NCBI RefSeq assembly: GCF_024355225.1
Contig: NZ_VCNH01000008.1
Span: forward strand, 186,001 to 250,000
Direction of reading: 5' to 3'
From: Roseovarius sp. M141
GTDB lineage: Bacteria; Pseudomonadota; Alphaproteobacteria; Rhodobacterales; Rhodobacteraceae
Length of the DNA: 64,000 bases
In this document: positions 18,263 through 28,101 of the stretch, piece by piece
Numbering within the stretch: position 1 is the stretch's first letter
Layout: each line of letters begins with the position of its first letter
Translations under genes and position numbers: made by a program
Notes under the pieces: model-generated
The model's database searches: none
Told to the model about the DNA's origin: nothing
Seen by the model: the letters and a program-made list of their open reading frames with translations, nothing else

Positions 18263-19000
18263 ATGACAAAAAGTATCACGTCCTACACGACCGAATACCT
18301 GGATGATTTTGGATTTGAGGCTGAAATGGTGCGCTACCGCCGCCAGCTTGTGCTCGAGCGTCTGGCCCATCACAGCCCGCAAACGGTCATCGAACTGGGC
18401 TGCGGCGCCGATTTGCAGGCCAAGGGATATTGGGATGCCGGGGGACGCTGGAGCGATTGGACCATTATCGAGCCCTCGCAGTTTTTTTCCGATCATGCCC
18501 GCGCAAGCCCCCTGCCCGGCCTGCGGGTGATCCAGGGTTTCTTCGAGAACGTGACCGAGCAGGTTCCGAATGCGGCTGATCTGATGCTCTGTTCAGGTTT
18601 GCTGCATGAAGTCCCGGACTCGGATCAGCTGATCTCTGCCATGCGCCAGCGGATGGGCCCCGAAACCGTCCTGCACATCAACGTGCCCAATGCCCAGTCC
18701 ATCCATCGCCAACTGGCGCAGGCGATGGGTTTGATCGATGACGTCAAGGCGATAAGCCCCCGCAACGCGAGCCTGCAACAACCCCGCGTATACGACTTGC
18801 CTGATCTGGTCGCCCAACTGGAGGATCACGGCCTGTCGGTCACGGCCACCGGCGGACATTTGGTCAAACCGTTCACGCATCAGCAAATGGAACCCTTGGT
18901 CAGCGACCTGGGGCGGGAGGTGATGAACGGACTATACGAGCTGGGCAAACGACTGCCCAATCTGGCCAGCGAGGTTTTCGTCGAAGCAAGGATTGCCTGA
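18263..19000 (+). CDS. Class I SAM-dependent methyltransferase
   Basis: A 245-residue protein with motif I VIELGCGADLQAKGYWD and a following acidic strand WTIIEPSQFF. It also has DLMLCSGLLHEVPD (motif IV region) and LHINVPNAQSIHRQLAQAMG, the pattern of Methyltransf_23-type enzymes that act on sugars or small molecules. It is the third gene of the trio from 15495; the short gaps suggest one transcript. The acceptor is unknown. Confidence 0.75.
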   Translation: MTKSITSYTTEYLDDFGFEAEMVRYRRQLVLERLAHHSPQTVIELGCGADLQAKGYWDAGGRWSDWTIIEPSQFFSDHARASPLPGLRVIQGFFENVTEQVPNAADLMLCSGLLHEVPDSDQLISAMRQRMGPETVLHINVPNAQSIHRQLAQAMGLIDDVKAISPRNASLQQPRVYDLPDLVAQLEDHGLSVTATGGHLVKPFTHQQMEPLVSDLGREVMNGLYELGKRLPNLASEVFVEARIA

Positions 19001-19199
19001 TATTTCCTTCGGACGACGACACGCGCGACGCCAAAACCAATAGCGTCCTATCGAAAAATGCGGCGGCGGCCGAGATAGCACCACCAGTCCGACGTACACA
19101 TCTGCACCGCATATTTTCGACGGGCGCAAGGCGCTTCCCGTCGCGTAGGTACGAGACACATCATAGGCGTGCGAACTAGACAGCGTGCCCGCCAGACCG

Positions 19200-19560
19200 T
19201 CCGCAAGATCGCCTAACGCCTCCTGGAAGGCATCTTCGCTGTACCGGCCAGCGTTGCCTGCGGATAACGCGGGCGTTTTATGCCGAATGGGCGAAGTCGG
19301 GCGCGCCACCAAAAAGCGACGACCGCCCGCTCGGCTCCCCCGCCAACTGCTCGGACACGTTCGCCGCTGGCATGCGCTCGGCGATATTTGGGCCGTGTCT
19401 TGGAGAGGCCAGCGCGTAACACCAATCAAAACCGCATGGGCGCAAATCATGATCAAGGTCGACCTGAGATGGCGCCCGGCACCGCACACGCTCAACCACC
19501 CCGCGATCACTTAGGCGCTTGAAGCGGCGCCAGCATTGCCGACGCCTCTGGCTTCTTTTC
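19200..19560 (-). pseudogene. Possible IS5-type transposase remnant
   Basis: Between the methyltransferase and tRNA-Arg (19001-19701) there is no convincing gene. On the minus strand one broken frame reads RRRQCWRRFKRLSDRGVVERV, similar to the helix-turn-helix segment of IS5-family transposases (cynRFxRWxxxGvxerI). It then dissolves into other frames with no intact catalytic motif. I take it as an old insertion-sequence relic; the match is short and could be chance. Confidence 0.3.
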
Positions 19561-19701
19561 AACGAGCATCGTGACCAAAGAACGTGTCTATTGGCCCCAC
19601 AGCCCGCACACCAATCAGGGGCGCTGGGGGCGCTAGAAAACAGGAAATCACCCCAGCCACGGGTGCAGCAAATGACGCGACACAACAATACCCATAAAAC
19701 T

Positions 19702-19778
19702 TGGTGACCCCGATTGGATTCGAACCAATAACCTGCCCCTTAGGAGGGGGCTGCTCTATCCAGTTGAGCCACGGGGCC
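19702..19778 (-). tRNA. tRNA-Arg (anticodon CCT)
   Basis: A 77-base cloverleaf on the minus strand. The acceptor is GGCCCCG/CGGGGTC with one G-T pair, the D arm GCTC..GAGC, and the anticodon arm GCCCC-CTCCTAA-GGGGC with anticodon CCT. The T arm is ATTGG-TTCGAAT-CCAAT, and a CCA end is encoded. It reads AGG codons. Confidence 0.96.
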
Positions 19779-19908
19779 GTAGGCGTTTGAATAGCGTGGT
19801 GAACCAAGATTGTCATGTTAGAATTCGCCGTGCAGCATGATCTTGCAGGGTGCTTGATCCGGCACAGATGTTCGCGGTAACATCAAAAAAAATAGCAGGA
19901 TCCATAAA

Positions 19909-20934
19909 GTGACTTCCAGCCATGATCGCCCCCTGACTTTGCGTGATGTGTCCGAAGCGTCGGGCGTGTCGGAAATGACCGTTAGCCGCGTGCTGCGGAA
20001 CCGCGGAGACGTATCCGAGGCCACCCGCGAGCGGGTGCTGGCCAGTGCCAAGGCGCTTGGCTACGTGCCGAACAAAATCGCCGGCGCATTGGCGTCGAGC
20101 CGTGTCAATCTGGTCGCCGTCATCATCCCGTCGATGTCCAACATGGTTTTTCCCGAGGTAATGACCGGCATCAATGAGGTTCTGGAAAAAACCGAACTGC
20201 AGCCCGTCATGGGGCTGACCGACTATACCCGCGAGAAGGAAGAGAAGGTCCTGTACGAGATGCTGTCATGGCGCCCCTCTGGTGTCATCATCGCGGGGCT
20301 GGAACACTCAGAGGCATCGCGCACCATGTTGCGGGCGTCCGGTATCCCCGTCGTCGAGATCATGGATGTCGACGGCACGCCCGTCGATTCGGTCGTTGGT
20401 ATTTCGCATCGTCGGGCGGGCGAACAGATGGGGCGTGCTATCCTCAAGGGGGGGTATCGGCGCATCGGCTTCATGGGGACGACGATGCCGCGCGACCACC
20501 GGGCACGTAAACGGTACGAGGGCCTGACCAGCGTGCTGGCCAAGGCCGGTGTCGAGATCACCGAGCGCGAGTTCTACTCTGGCGGTTCGGCGCTGGTCAA
20601 AGGGCGCGAGATGACCCAAGTGCTGCTGGAGCGCGACCCAGAGCTGGATTTTCTCTATTATTCCAATGATATGATCGGCGCAGGCGGATTGCTTTGGTTG
20701 CTGGAGCATGGCTATGATATCCCGAACCAGATCGGGCTTGCCGGGTTCAACGGTCTGGATATGATCAAGGGACTGCCGCGCGAATTGGCGACGATGGACG
20801 CGTGCCGACACGAGATCGGACGCCGCGCCGCGCAGATCATAGCGGACCGTGTCCAGCCGGACGCCGATCAATCGCCGGTGCATGTCGCGCTGGAGCCGAC
20901 GATCAGCTATGGGGACACGCTGCGCAGACCCTGA
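19909..20934 (+). CDS. LacI-family transcriptional regulator
   Basis: A 341-residue repressor-type regulator. The N-terminal helix-turn-helix (LRDVSEASGVSEMTVSRVLR, then YVPNKIAGALASSR hinge helix) precedes a periplasmic-binding-protein-like effector domain (VAVIIPSMSNMVFPEVMTGI; DFLYYSNDMIGAGGLLWLLE; IGLAGFNGLDM). The style is that of gluconate repressor GntR of the LacI family, so a sugar-acid effector is plausible but unproven. The start is GTG 19909; no ATG precedes the HTH in frame. There is no adjacent transport or sugar gene to name a regulon. Confidence 0.88.
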   Translation: MTSSHDRPLTLRDVSEASGVSEMTVSRVLRNRGDVSEATRERVLASAKALGYVPNKIAGALASSRVNLVAVIIPSMSNMVFPEVMTGINEVLEKTELQPVMGLTDYTREKEEKVLYEMLSWRPSGVIIAGLEHSEASRTMLRASGIPVVEIMDVDGTPVDSVVGISHRRAGEQMGRAILKGGYRRIGFMGTTMPRDHRARKRYEGLTSVLAKAGVEITEREFYSGGSALVKGREMTQVLLERDPELDFLYYSNDMIGAGGLLWLLEHGYDIPNQIGLAGFNGLDMIKGLPRELATMDACRHEIGRRAAQIIADRVQPDADQSPVHVALEPTISYGDTLRRP

Positions 20935-20947
20935 GCCCGGGCTTCGA

Positions 20948-21679
20948 TCAGGTCAGCAGCATCCAGAAGCCCATGCCCAGCATCATCAGGTTTTCCGTCA
21001 GCGAAACAAACCCCAGCGGCACATCGCTATCGCCGCCCGCGCAGGCGCATTTCAACTCGCGCTTGTCGATATAGACGGCCTTGATGACCGATACGGCACC
21101 GATACCCCCGATGAAGATCGCGACCGGCGATGCCAGCCAGATCGCCGTGCCCGACAACATCAACACGCCTGCGAGCGCCTCGCCGAATGGATAGAGATAG
21201 GCGTAGCGTACCCATCGACGGGCCAGCAGATCGTAATTCAGGAACATCGTGGAAAAGCGTTCGACATCCTGCAGCTTCTGGATCGCCAGAACCGTCATGG
21301 ATAGCGCGATGAACCACTCCAATGTACGGATGGTGAGCAACGTGTCAAACGCCGCCCATGACAGCGCCAGCGCCATAAGGGCAGTCGTGGTGAAGATCGC
21401 GACGATCGGCGTATAGCTCGTTTCGCCTTCCTCGCGCACATGCTGACCAAAGTGGCTGCGCAACAGGTCATGGCCACCGATTCGGTCACCGTCGATATAG
21501 GTTTGCGGCGTTGTGTCGACGCCCGCCTCTTGCATGAAGGCGTCCGTTTCATCACGGGTCGTCAGCTTGTGATCTTCGACTTGGTATCCCCGTCGCTCCA
21601 AAAGGGCCTTGGACTTCAGGCCGAACGGACAGAGATGATCCGGCATGGCCATTCGGTATAGTTTTGCTGTCTTGGGCAT
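20948..21679 (-). CDS. Glutaredoxin-like domain fused to MauE-type membrane domain
   Basis: A 243-residue protein. Residues 1-80 form a glutaredoxin fold (KLYRMAMPDHLCPFGLKS, TTPQTYIDGDRIGGHDLL) with a single-cysteine-pair variant CPFG in place of CPYC. Residues 95-243 hold four or five hydrophobic helices as in MauE/DoxX-like proteins, ending in a Cys pair (LKCACAGG). It probably works in thiol-disulfide transfer at the inner membrane; this is inference. The start at 21679 has GGAGAAAT upstream. It is convergent with the LacI gene, separated by 13 bases. Confidence 0.75.
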   Translation of the reverse strand: MPKTAKLYRMAMPDHLCPFGLKSKALLERRGYQVEDHKLTTRDETDAFMQEAGVDTTPQTYIDGDRIGGHDLLRSHFGQHVREEGETSYTPIVAIFTTTALMALALSWAAFDTLLTIRTLEWFIALSMTVLAIQKLQDVERFSTMFLNYDLLARRWVRYAYLYPFGEALAGVLMLSGTAIWLASPVAIFIGGIGAVSVIKAVYIDKRELKCACAGGDSDVPLGFVSLTENLMMLGMGFWMLLT

Positions 21680-21759
21680 TTCTCCATCCTTTACATCACT
21701 GAAGGAGCAACGACGCCCCAGCGCGGGAGAGTTCCGACATTTGGACAAAAAATACGAAA

Positions 21760-21786
21760 AACCCCGCTCGCCGGGGCGAACGGGGT
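21760..21786 (-). terminator. Rho-independent terminator of petABC
   Basis: On the minus strand ACCCCGTTCGCC pairs with GGCGAGCGGGGT, followed by TTTTTCG. It is placed 30 bases past the petC stop. Confidence 0.85.
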
Positions 21787-21816
21787 GTGATTCGGTGCCG
21801 GAAAGGCGTGTCCGTA

Positions 21817-22689
21817 TCAGTGCTTGCGTTTCTTACCTTTGATCGGCGCCCAAAGACGCTTGTTCGTCAGGTAAAGCAGGACGGACAGGAGCGTCAGGAA
21901 CAGAACACCGGTCAAGCCGGCATACTTGCGTGCCATCAGCTTGGGCTCGGCAGTCCACATCAGGAACGCAGCGACATCCTTGGCCTCGTTATGCATGTCA
22001 GCGGGATGGCCGTCGTCGAATTCGACGTCGTCCCCCCACAGCGGCTGGCCCATCGAGATCCAGCTGCCGGGTGTGGTGTGGTGGCCGGCTTCGTCCTTGC
22101 ACTCGTCCGGATACCCGCCAACGGCGAAGGCCGTATTATAGCTGCCCGGGAAGTCTTCGGGGGCACATTCGGGGGGATCCTCATAGGCGGTCAGCAGGGT
22201 GTAGATATACTCGGGCCCGCCGATGCCCTTGACCAGTTGGTTGATGCCGGTGCCGTACGGCCCGTGGAAACCAGCCCTCTTTTTCGCCATCAGCGACAGA
22301 TCGGGCGCGGTTTCCAGACCCGAACCGGGAAAATGGTCCGACGCCTTTGCCTCGCGGTAATCGTCCAGCTCGGGGTCGAAGATCTCGAATTGGGACGCAT
22401 AGGCGCGCACCTGATCTTCTGGCAAGTGCGGACCACCCTCGTCATGCAATGTGCGGATGGGCACATATTGCAGGCCATGGCAGGCTGCGCAAATCTCGGT
22501 GTACACCTTCAGGCCGCGTTGCAACTGCAGCGTGTCAAACTTGCCGAACGGTCCCTCGAAGGAGAAATCGATATCGTCAATGTGCGCCTCGGCACCTGCG
22601 GCATAGGCCACATTCCCCGAGACTGAAGCAACCGAGAGGGCGACGGCGACGGCCAGAGGCGCGCCAATTTTACTGAACATTGGTTTCAT
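21817..22689 (-). CDS. petC: Cytochrome c1 of the bc1 complex
   Basis: A 290-residue haem protein of ubiquinol:cytochrome c oxidoreductase. The signal peptide is [20 protein letters not shown], and the haem site CAACH is at residues 67-71. The methionine-ligand region lies near [18 protein letters not shown], with a C-terminal membrane anchor ([20 protein letters not shown]). ATG 22689 has AGAGAGG upstream; an ATG at 22701 overlapping the petB stop would add four residues. It is the last gene of petABC, followed by a terminator. Confidence 0.95.
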   Translation of the reverse strand: MKPMFSKIGAPLAVAVALSVASVSGNVAYAAGAEAHIDDIDFSFEGPFGKFDTLQLQRGLKVYTEICAACHGLQYVPIRTLHDEGGPHLPEDQVRAYASQFEIFDPELDDYREAKASDHFPGSGLETAPDLSLMAKKRAGFHGPYGTGINQLVKGIGGPEYIYTLLTAYEDPPECAPEDFPGSYNTAFAVGGYPDECKDEAGHHTTPGSWISMGQPLWGDDVEFDDGHPADMHNEAKDVAAFLMWTAEPKLMARKYAGLTGVLFLTLLSVLLYLTNKRLWAPIKGKKRKH

Positions 22690-22697
22690 GTCCTCTC

Positions 22698-24041
22698 TCA
22701 TTCGGCAGGTTTGACGGTGGTATGGGTACCACCGGTCGGCGCGTCGTAATGCGCATTGAAGTCGTCTTCGATCGTCACGGGCTGCGCCTGCGGTTTCTCA
22801 ATCACACCCAGTAGCGGCAGGATGATCAGGAAGTAAACGAACCAGTAGGCCGATGCGATCAACGAGATGATCGCATAGATCCCTTCCGCCGGCATGGCGC
22901 CTGCCCACATCAGCACCATGAAATCCAGGCACAAGAGGCCAAACCACCACTTGAACATCGGGCGGTAGCGGCCCGACCGGATGCTGGAGGTATCCAGCCA
23001 CGGTGCCAGAGCCATGACCGCAATCGCGCCGAACATCGCCAGCACGCCAAAGAACTTGGCGTCGACGATACCGCCGGTGATCCAGCTGGCCGCCATCACG
23101 ACCCAGACGTCAGAGGTGAAGGCACGCAGGATCGCGTAGAAGGGCAGGAAGTACCATTCCGGCACGATATGCGCAGGCGTCGATAGCGAATTCGCCTCGA
23201 TGTAGTTGTCAGGGTGGCCCAGATAGTTCGGCATGAAACCGACGATCGCAAAGAAAACAACCAGGATAACAGCCAGCGCAAAGAGGTCCTTCATCACGAA
23301 ATAGGGCCAGAAGGGGACGGTGTCCTTTTCGGCTTCGGCTTTGGACGTGCGGCGCACTTCGACACCGGTCGGGTTGTTGTTGCCCGTGCTGTGGAAGGCC
23401 CAGATGTGGACAGCCACCAGCGCCGCGATGATGAACGGCAGCAGGTAGTGCAGGCTGAAGAAACGGTTCAGGGTGGCGTTGTCCACCGCCGGTCCGCCCA
23501 GCAGCCATGTCTGAATCGGCTCGCCGATGAACGGGATTGCACCGAAAAGGCCGGTGATGACCGTGGCGCCCCAGAACGACATCTGACCCCATGGCAGAAC
23601 ATAGCCCATGAAGGCGGTGCCCATCATGCAAAGGTAGATCAGCATGCCGATGATCCACGTAATTTCGCGCGGGGCCTTGTAGGAGCCGTAGTAGAGACCG
23701 CGGAAGATGTGCAGATAGACGGCGACGAAGAACAGCGAGGCACCGTTCATGTGCAGATATCGGATAAAGTGACCGCCGCGCACGTCGCGCATGATATGCT
23801 CGATCGACGCAAAGGCGTAATCGACATGCGGTGTGTAATGCATCGCCAGGACGATGCCCGTGATGATCTGAAGCGCGAGGCAGAAGGTCAGAACGATGCC
23901 CCAGATCCACATCCAGTTGAGGTTCTTGGGGGTCGGAAGCATCAATGTGTCATACAGCAGCCCGACAATGGGCAAGCGGCTGTTCAGCCACTTTTCGCCC
24001 CGCGTGCCGGGTTCGTAATGATCGTGCGGAATACCAGCCAT
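22698..24041 (-). CDS. petB: Cytochrome b of the bc1 complex
   Basis: A 447-residue membrane protein with eight hydrophobic helices and two pairs of haem histidines ([10 protein letters not shown] region and [12 protein letters not shown]; later [10 protein letters not shown] and [14 protein letters not shown]). The quinol-site [15 protein letters not shown] is intact. It transfers electrons between the Qo and Qi sites in the inner membrane. The start [20 protein letters not shown] is the usual roseobacter opening. It is 12 bases downstream of petA and overlaps the alternative petC start. Confidence 0.97.
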   Translation of the reverse strand: MAGIPHDHYEPGTRGEKWLNSRLPIVGLLYDTLMLPTPKNLNWMWIWGIVLTFCLALQIITGIVLAMHYTPHVDYAFASIEHIMRDVRGGHFIRYLHMNGASLFFVAVYLHIFRGLYYGSYKAPREITWIIGMLIYLCMMGTAFMGYVLPWGQMSFWGATVITGLFGAIPFIGEPIQTWLLGGPAVDNATLNRFFSLHYLLPFIIAALVAVHIWAFHSTGNNNPTGVEVRRTSKAEAEKDTVPFWPYFVMKDLFALAVILVVFFAIVGFMPNYLGHPDNYIEANSLSTPAHIVPEWYFLPFYAILRAFTSDVWVVMAASWITGGIVDAKFFGVLAMFGAIAVMALAPWLDTSSIRSGRYRPMFKWWFGLLCLDFMVLMWAGAMPAEGIYAIISLIASAYWFVYFLIILPLLGVIEKPQAQPVTIEDDFNAHYDAPTGGTHTTVKPAE

Positions 24042-24053
24042 CTATTTCTGTCC

Positions 24054-24638
24054 TTATCCCAGTTTGATCGTTGAGTCGTCGACGAATTCGGCGACAGGGA
24101 TCCACAGGTTCTCGGGCGCGGGCCCTTTGCGGATGCGCCCGGCAGTGTCGTAGTGCGATCCGTGGCAGGGGCAGAACCACCCGCCGAAATCGCCGGCGCC
24201 ATCGCCGATGGGAACGCAACCCAGATGGGTGCAGACCCCGATCATCACCAGCCACTCTTCGGCAGCGTCGCCTTCGGCGCCCGGCATGGCAAGCGTGCGG
24301 TTCGCGTCGGTCGCGGGCTGAATGCCGTTCAGGTTCGGGTTTTGCGACGTGGGATCGATCAGATTGGCGACATCCACGTCGCGCGCGGCGTCGATCTCGG
24401 CCTGAGAGCGGCGGCGGATAAAGACAGGCTTGCCCAGATACTTGACCGTGATCTGGGTGCCGACCTCGACATCCGCGACATCGACCCGGATCGAGCTAAG
24501 CGCCTGAACGTCAGCCGAAGGGTTCATCTGGTTGACCAGCGGCCATACGGCAGCGCCGACTGCGACAGTGCCGGCGCCGGCAGTGGCATAGTAGAGGAAG
24601 TCCCTCCGGGTGCCTTCGTGATCGTCTGCGTGGGACAC
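24054..24638 (-). CDS. petA: Rieske iron-sulfur subunit of the bc1 complex
   Basis: A 194-residue protein with a twin-arginine signal-anchor ([20 protein letters not shown]), the flexible hinge ([16 protein letters not shown]) and the [2Fe-2S] ligands CTHLGC and CPCHGSH. It carries electrons from quinol to cytochrome c1. The start is GTG 24638 with GGAG 9 bases upstream; upstream in-frame TTG/ATG-like codons lack a good site. It is the first gene of petABC; no clear promoter was identified in the 200-base leader. Confidence 0.95.
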   Translation of the reverse strand: MSHADDHEGTRRDFLYYATAGAGTVAVGAAVWPLVNQMNPSADVQALSSIRVDVADVEVGTQITVKYLGKPVFIRRRSQAEIDAARDVDVANLIDPTSQNPNLNGIQPATDANRTLAMPGAEGDAAEEWLVMIGVCTHLGCVPIGDGAGDFGGWFCPCHGSHYDTAGRIRKGPAPENLWIPVAEFVDDSTIKLG

Positions 24639-24847
24639 GAGGTTTACTCCATTCTCAAGGGCCAAAAAAAAGACCCGTACGGTTTTTGGGCCACAGAAGA
24701 CCCGCGACCTTTACGTTGCGTGGTTTTAGCGAGGGTTTTCCAGCGCGTCCAGTGTCCAATGGCCCAGCGCGCATGTGTCGCGCTTGAGACAGCGGCCCGG
24801 GAGGTATATGTGACGGGCAAATCCCGTCCCAGCAGAAAGCGCCCGAC

Positions 24848-25528
24848 ATGCATAAGACACTCCCGACCGCAGCCGCAGCGATTCTGCTGATGGCCTCCCC
24901 CGCTGCCGCCGAATTCGAACTCAGTCTCTATCTGGGCGCCCAGAGCGCGAATGACAGCGACGCGTCCGGTTATCTGCCAAACGGCGGCGCGGCGTTTGAT
25001 CGCAACGTCAGTTGGAAGGGCAAACCCTTTGACAACCCGTTCTACTATGGCGGCCGTGCGATGTGGTGGACCAGCGGCAATCTGGGGTTCGGCATCGAAG
25101 GGACCCATACCAAGGCCTATGCCAGTGCCGCAGATCAGGCCGCGATCGGCGTCAGTCGGCTGGAGTTCACCGACGGCCACAACATCATCACCGCCAACGT
25201 GATGAAGCGTTTCCCCGGCGCGCTCGAGGGCAGCAATTTCACCCCATATGCCGGTGCAGGCATCGGGGTCGCCATTCCGCATGTCGACATTCTGGCCGTC
25301 GGCGCGACGAACCGCACCCATGATTACGAGATGACCGGCCTTGCCCTGCGTGGCATTGCGGGCATGAAATATGCGCTCAGCGACAACTGGGCGCTGTTCG
25401 GTGAATATCAGATCACCTGGTCGGACAATGACGTGACGATCAATGGCGACCCCGGCGGGGCGAACGGCAAGCTGCGCACCAAACTGGTGACGCATGCCGT
25501 GAATGTCGGCGTCAGCTATAGTTTCTGA
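24848..25528 (+). CDS. Outer-membrane beta-barrel protein
   Basis: A 226-residue protein with a signal peptide (MHKTLPTAAAAILLMASPAAA). Alternating strands are rich in aromatic and glycine residues (FELSLYLGAQSAND, TPYAGAGIGVAIPHVDIL, MTGLALRGIAGMKYALSDNW) and the C-terminus is VGVSYSF, ending in phenylalanine as outer-membrane barrels do. Similar proteins in this group are often annotated as lipid A oxidase-like (LpxQ) or porin-family; I cannot choose. It is divergent from petABC and followed by a terminator. Confidence 0.75.
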   Translation: MHKTLPTAAAAILLMASPAAAEFELSLYLGAQSANDSDASGYLPNGGAAFDRNVSWKGKPFDNPFYYGGRAMWWTSGNLGFGIEGTHTKAYASAADQAAIGVSRLEFTDGHNIITANVMKRFPGALEGSNFTPYAGAGIGVAIPHVDILAVGATNRTHDYEMTGLALRGIAGMKYALSDNWALFGEYQITWSDNDVTINGDPGGANGKLRTKLVTHAVNVGVSYSF

Positions 25529-25555
25529 TCTGCCATTGGCGACCAGATGTACCGA

Positions 25556-25583
25556 AACCCGGCTTATTCAGGCCGGGTTTTTT
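25556..25583 (+). terminator. Rho-independent terminator after the beta-barrel gene
   Basis: AACCCGGC and GCCGGGTT flank an 8-base loop, followed by TTTTTT. It overlaps the last codons of the convergent GST gene. Confidence 0.9.
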
Positions 25584-26166
25584 GCATGCTGGCGCGCTGC
25601 GAGAACCCATCCAGCCACGCCGCCAGTTGCGGGCGCGCATCGCGCCAGCCGCGATCGCCCTGCCGGAAATCGATATAGTTGAGCGCGCAGGCAACGGCGA
25701 TCTGCCCCATGTCCAGCGGCCCCGCCAGATGGCTGATCCAGCGCGCCTCCAGCGCGTCCATGGCGGCGGTGACCTTGGTCCATTGCGCATCGAGCCAGCC
25801 GTCCCACTGCTTGTCTTCGGGGCGCACCCGCATCTCGTAGATCATCAGCACACCCGCATCCATGATGGCATCGCCCGTCGCCTCCAGCGTCAGCGTCTCC
25901 CACAGGCGCGTCTGCGGATAAAGCGTGCCGCCCGCCAGCGAATCGAGGTATCGGCAGATCACCCGGCTGTCATAGAGCACCGGGCCATCGGGGCGAATCA
26001 GTGCCGGGATCTTGCCCAGCGGATTGGCGACGACGACGGCGGGGTCGCTCTGGATCGGGGTGGTGGACACGACCTCCTGCTCGACTGCGTTGGTCATGTC
26101 CAGCTCGTGCAGAACAACAGCAACCTTGCGGGCAAAGGGCGACGTGGGCCCCATCAACAGCTTCAT
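25564..26166 (-). CDS. Glutathione S-transferase family protein
   Basis: A 200-residue GST. The thioredoxin-like N-domain has MKLLMGPTSPFARKVAVVLH and a cis-proline region PLGKIPALIRPDG, then DSRVICRYLD (glutathione gamma-glutamyl site, DS). An all-helical C-domain follows. The substrate is unknown; such proteins are common in roseobacters. It lies 70 bases downstream of paiB on the same strand, so it may be the last gene of the dapF-mtaB-paiB transcript. Its 3' end carries the opposite-strand terminator. Confidence 0.88.
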   Translation of the reverse strand: MKLLMGPTSPFARKVAVVLHELDMTNAVEQEVVSTTPIQSDPAVVVANPLGKIPALIRPDGPVLYDSRVICRYLDSLAGGTLYPQTRLWETLTLEATGDAIMDAGVLMIYEMRVRPEDKQWDGWLDAQWTKVTAAMDALEARWISHLAGPLDMGQIAVACALNYIDFRQGDRGWRDARPQLAAWLDGFSQRASMQKTRPE

Positions 26167-26236
26167 CTCGGTGCGCTCCTTTTGCTGGCGTCACGCGGCG
26201 CAGCGTAGAAGGCCACCCAAGGCCTGTCCATAGCGC

Positions 26237-26851
26237 TCAGGCGCCGCGCATCAGCGCCGCCAGCAGCCGGATCTCCTGCCCCATGCCGTAGGCATCGACA
26301 TGGTCCGCCGCCGATTCGCGTACCGGATCGGGCTTGTTCTGGTTCAACTTCCAGGTGCCATGCACTTCGGCGATGCGCATACGGCAGGGCACGATCTGGC
26401 GCATCATGCGGTCCAGCACCTCGGGCGTCATCTTGGCCGTGGTCCATGGCGTTTTGGGCGCCAGCCGGTCCTCGAATACCGCCGATTGCCGGTCCAGCAA
26501 ATCGCGCAGTTCACCCTGTGGCCGCAATGCGATCTCGCCCACCAGATGCACCGCGACATAGTTCCACGTCGGCACCTGATCCTCGGCCCCATACCAATCG
26601 GGCGAAATGTAGGAATGCGGGCCCTGCACCGCCAGTCGCGCAGGCGTCGGCGTCTTGATCATCCGCGCGATGGGATTCGAGCGGACAAGGTGGAAATCGG
26701 CCACGTCACCGCCAGCGTTCAGGATGAACGGAATATGACTGATCAGCGGCGCACCATCTGCCGCGACAGCCAACATGCCAAAGCCCTGATGCCGCGCAAA
26801 ATCGAGGTTAAAGACAGCGCTGGCACCGCGATAGACAGGGTTCGGATGCAT
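26237..26851 (-). CDS. PaiB-type FMN-binding negative transcriptional regulator family protein
   Basis: A 204-residue FMN-binding split-barrel protein. [54 protein letters not shown] and GTWKLNQNKPDPVRES are the conserved segments of the PaiB family, first described in Bacillus. A regulatory role is doubtful outside Bacillus; it may be a flavin oxidoreductase-like protein. Its ATG shares a base with the mtaB stop, so the two are translationally coupled. Confidence 0.85.
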   Translation of the reverse strand: MHPNPVYRGASAVFNLDFARHQGFGMLAVAADGAPLISHIPFILNAGGDVADFHLVRSNPIARMIKTPTPARLAVQGPHSYISPDWYGAEDQVPTWNYVAVHLVGEIALRPQGELRDLLDRQSAVFEDRLAPKTPWTTAKMTPEVLDRMMRQIVPCRMRIAEVHGTWKLNQNKPDPVRESAADHVDAYGMGQEIRLLAALMRGA

Positions 26852-28101
26852 CAGGCCGCGATCAACCGGGTGTCGCGCGCCCCGGTGATATGCGCCGGCA
26901 CGATCTGCCCTTCGGGGCGGGGATCGTCAAAGGCGACTTCGGCAAACTGCTCGGTCCGACCCATATGCGGGCTTTCCATCAGGACCGCATGATCGCGTCC
27001 CACCTGCCCCGCCAGATGCCGCGCCACCTGCGCATCGCCCGCCGCGCGCAACTGTGCCGCGCGCGCCTTGATCGCGGCGCCGTTCACCTGCGGCATCCGC
27101 GCGGCGGGCGTGCCGGGGCGCGGAGAATACGGGAACACGTGCAGCCATGTCAGATCGCAGTCAGTGACCAACGCAAGGGAGTTTTCAAAATGCGCCTCCG
27201 TCTCGGTCGGGAAACCGGCGATGATGTCGGCGCCAAAGGTCATGTCGGGGCGCAGGCGCCGCGCCTCTTGGGTGAACGCAATCGCGTCGTCACGCAAATG
27301 GCGCCGCTTCATCCGCTTGAGAATCAGATCGTCGCCATGTTGCAGGCTCAGATGCAGATGCGGCATCAGCCGCGATTCGGTCGCGATGGCCTGCATCAGG
27401 TTGTCATCCACCTCGATCGAATCGATCGAGCTGATGCGCAGGCGCGGCAGATCCGGCACCAGCCGCAGGATGCGCATCACCAGATCGCCCAGCCTTGGCA
27501 GGCCGGGCAGATCGGCGCCCCAGCTGGTCAGATCGACGCCGGTCAGCACCACCTCGTTATAGCCGCGCTGCACCAGCCTCTTGATCTGGTCCACCACAAC
27601 GCCCGCAGGCACAGAGCGCGAATTACCCCGGCCATAGGGTATGATGCAAAACGTGCAGCGATGGTCACAGCCGTTCTGCACCTGCACATAGGCGCGGCTG
27701 CGCGTGCCGAACCCGTCGATCAGATGGCCCGCGGTTTCGGTGACGGACATGATGTCGTCCACCTGCACCGGCTCGGTCCCGAAATCACCCGCCAACCCGG
27801 CCCAGGTGTCTGCCTGCATCTTTTCAGTGTTGCCGATGACGGCGTCGACCTCGGGCATCGACGAAAACGTTGCGGGTTCGGTCTGGGCGGCGCAGCCGGT
27901 GACGATGATTCGCGCGTTTGGGTTGTCGCGGCGCAGGCGGCGGATGTCCTGACGCGCTTTGCGCACGGCCTCGGACGTCACGGCGCAGGTATTGACCACC
28001 ACGGCCGCTTCCAGCCCGGCCCCTGCGGCCAGTTCCTTCATCGCTTCCGTCTCATACGCGTTCAGGCGGCAGCCATGGTTGGAAAAGATCGGCGCGCTCA
28101 T
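26851..28101 (-). CDS. mtaB: tRNA t(6)A37 methylthiotransferase MtaB
   Basis: A 416-residue radical-SAM enzyme that adds a methylthio group to t6A37 of tRNAs reading ANN codons. The N-terminal UPF0004 domain has [19 protein letters not shown] and VTGCAAQ, with three cluster cysteines. The radical-SAM CxxxCxxC is in [15 protein letters not shown], and a TRAM-like tail ends the protein. It overlaps dapF by four bases (ATGA) and couples to paiB, the usual dapF-mtaB order in Rhodobacterales. Confidence 0.94.
   Translation of the reverse strand: MSAPIFSNHGCRLNAYETEAMKELAAGAGLEAAVVVNTCAVTSEAVRKARQDIRRLRRDNPNARIIVTGCAAQTEPATFSSMPEVDAVIGNTEKMQADTWAGLAGDFGTEPVQVDDIMSVTETAGHLIDGFGTRSRAYVQVQNGCDHRCTFCIIPYGRGNSRSVPAGVVVDQIKRLVQRGYNEVVLTGVDLTSWGADLPGLPRLGDLVMRILRLVPDLPRLRISSIDSIEVDDNLMQAIATESRLMPHLHLSLQHGDDLILKRMKRRHLRDDAIAFTQEARRLRPDMTFGADIIAGFPTETEAHFENSLALVTDCDLTWLHVFPYSPRPGTPAARMPQVNGAAIKARAAQLRAAGDAQVARHLAGQVGRDHAVLMESPHMGRTEQFAEVAFDDPRPEGQIVPAHITGARDTRLIAA

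Noticed and set aside
23214..24074. 286-codon plus-strand frame antisense to petB
   Set aside because: Shadow of an unambiguous cytochrome b gene; its composition mirrors the opposite strand.
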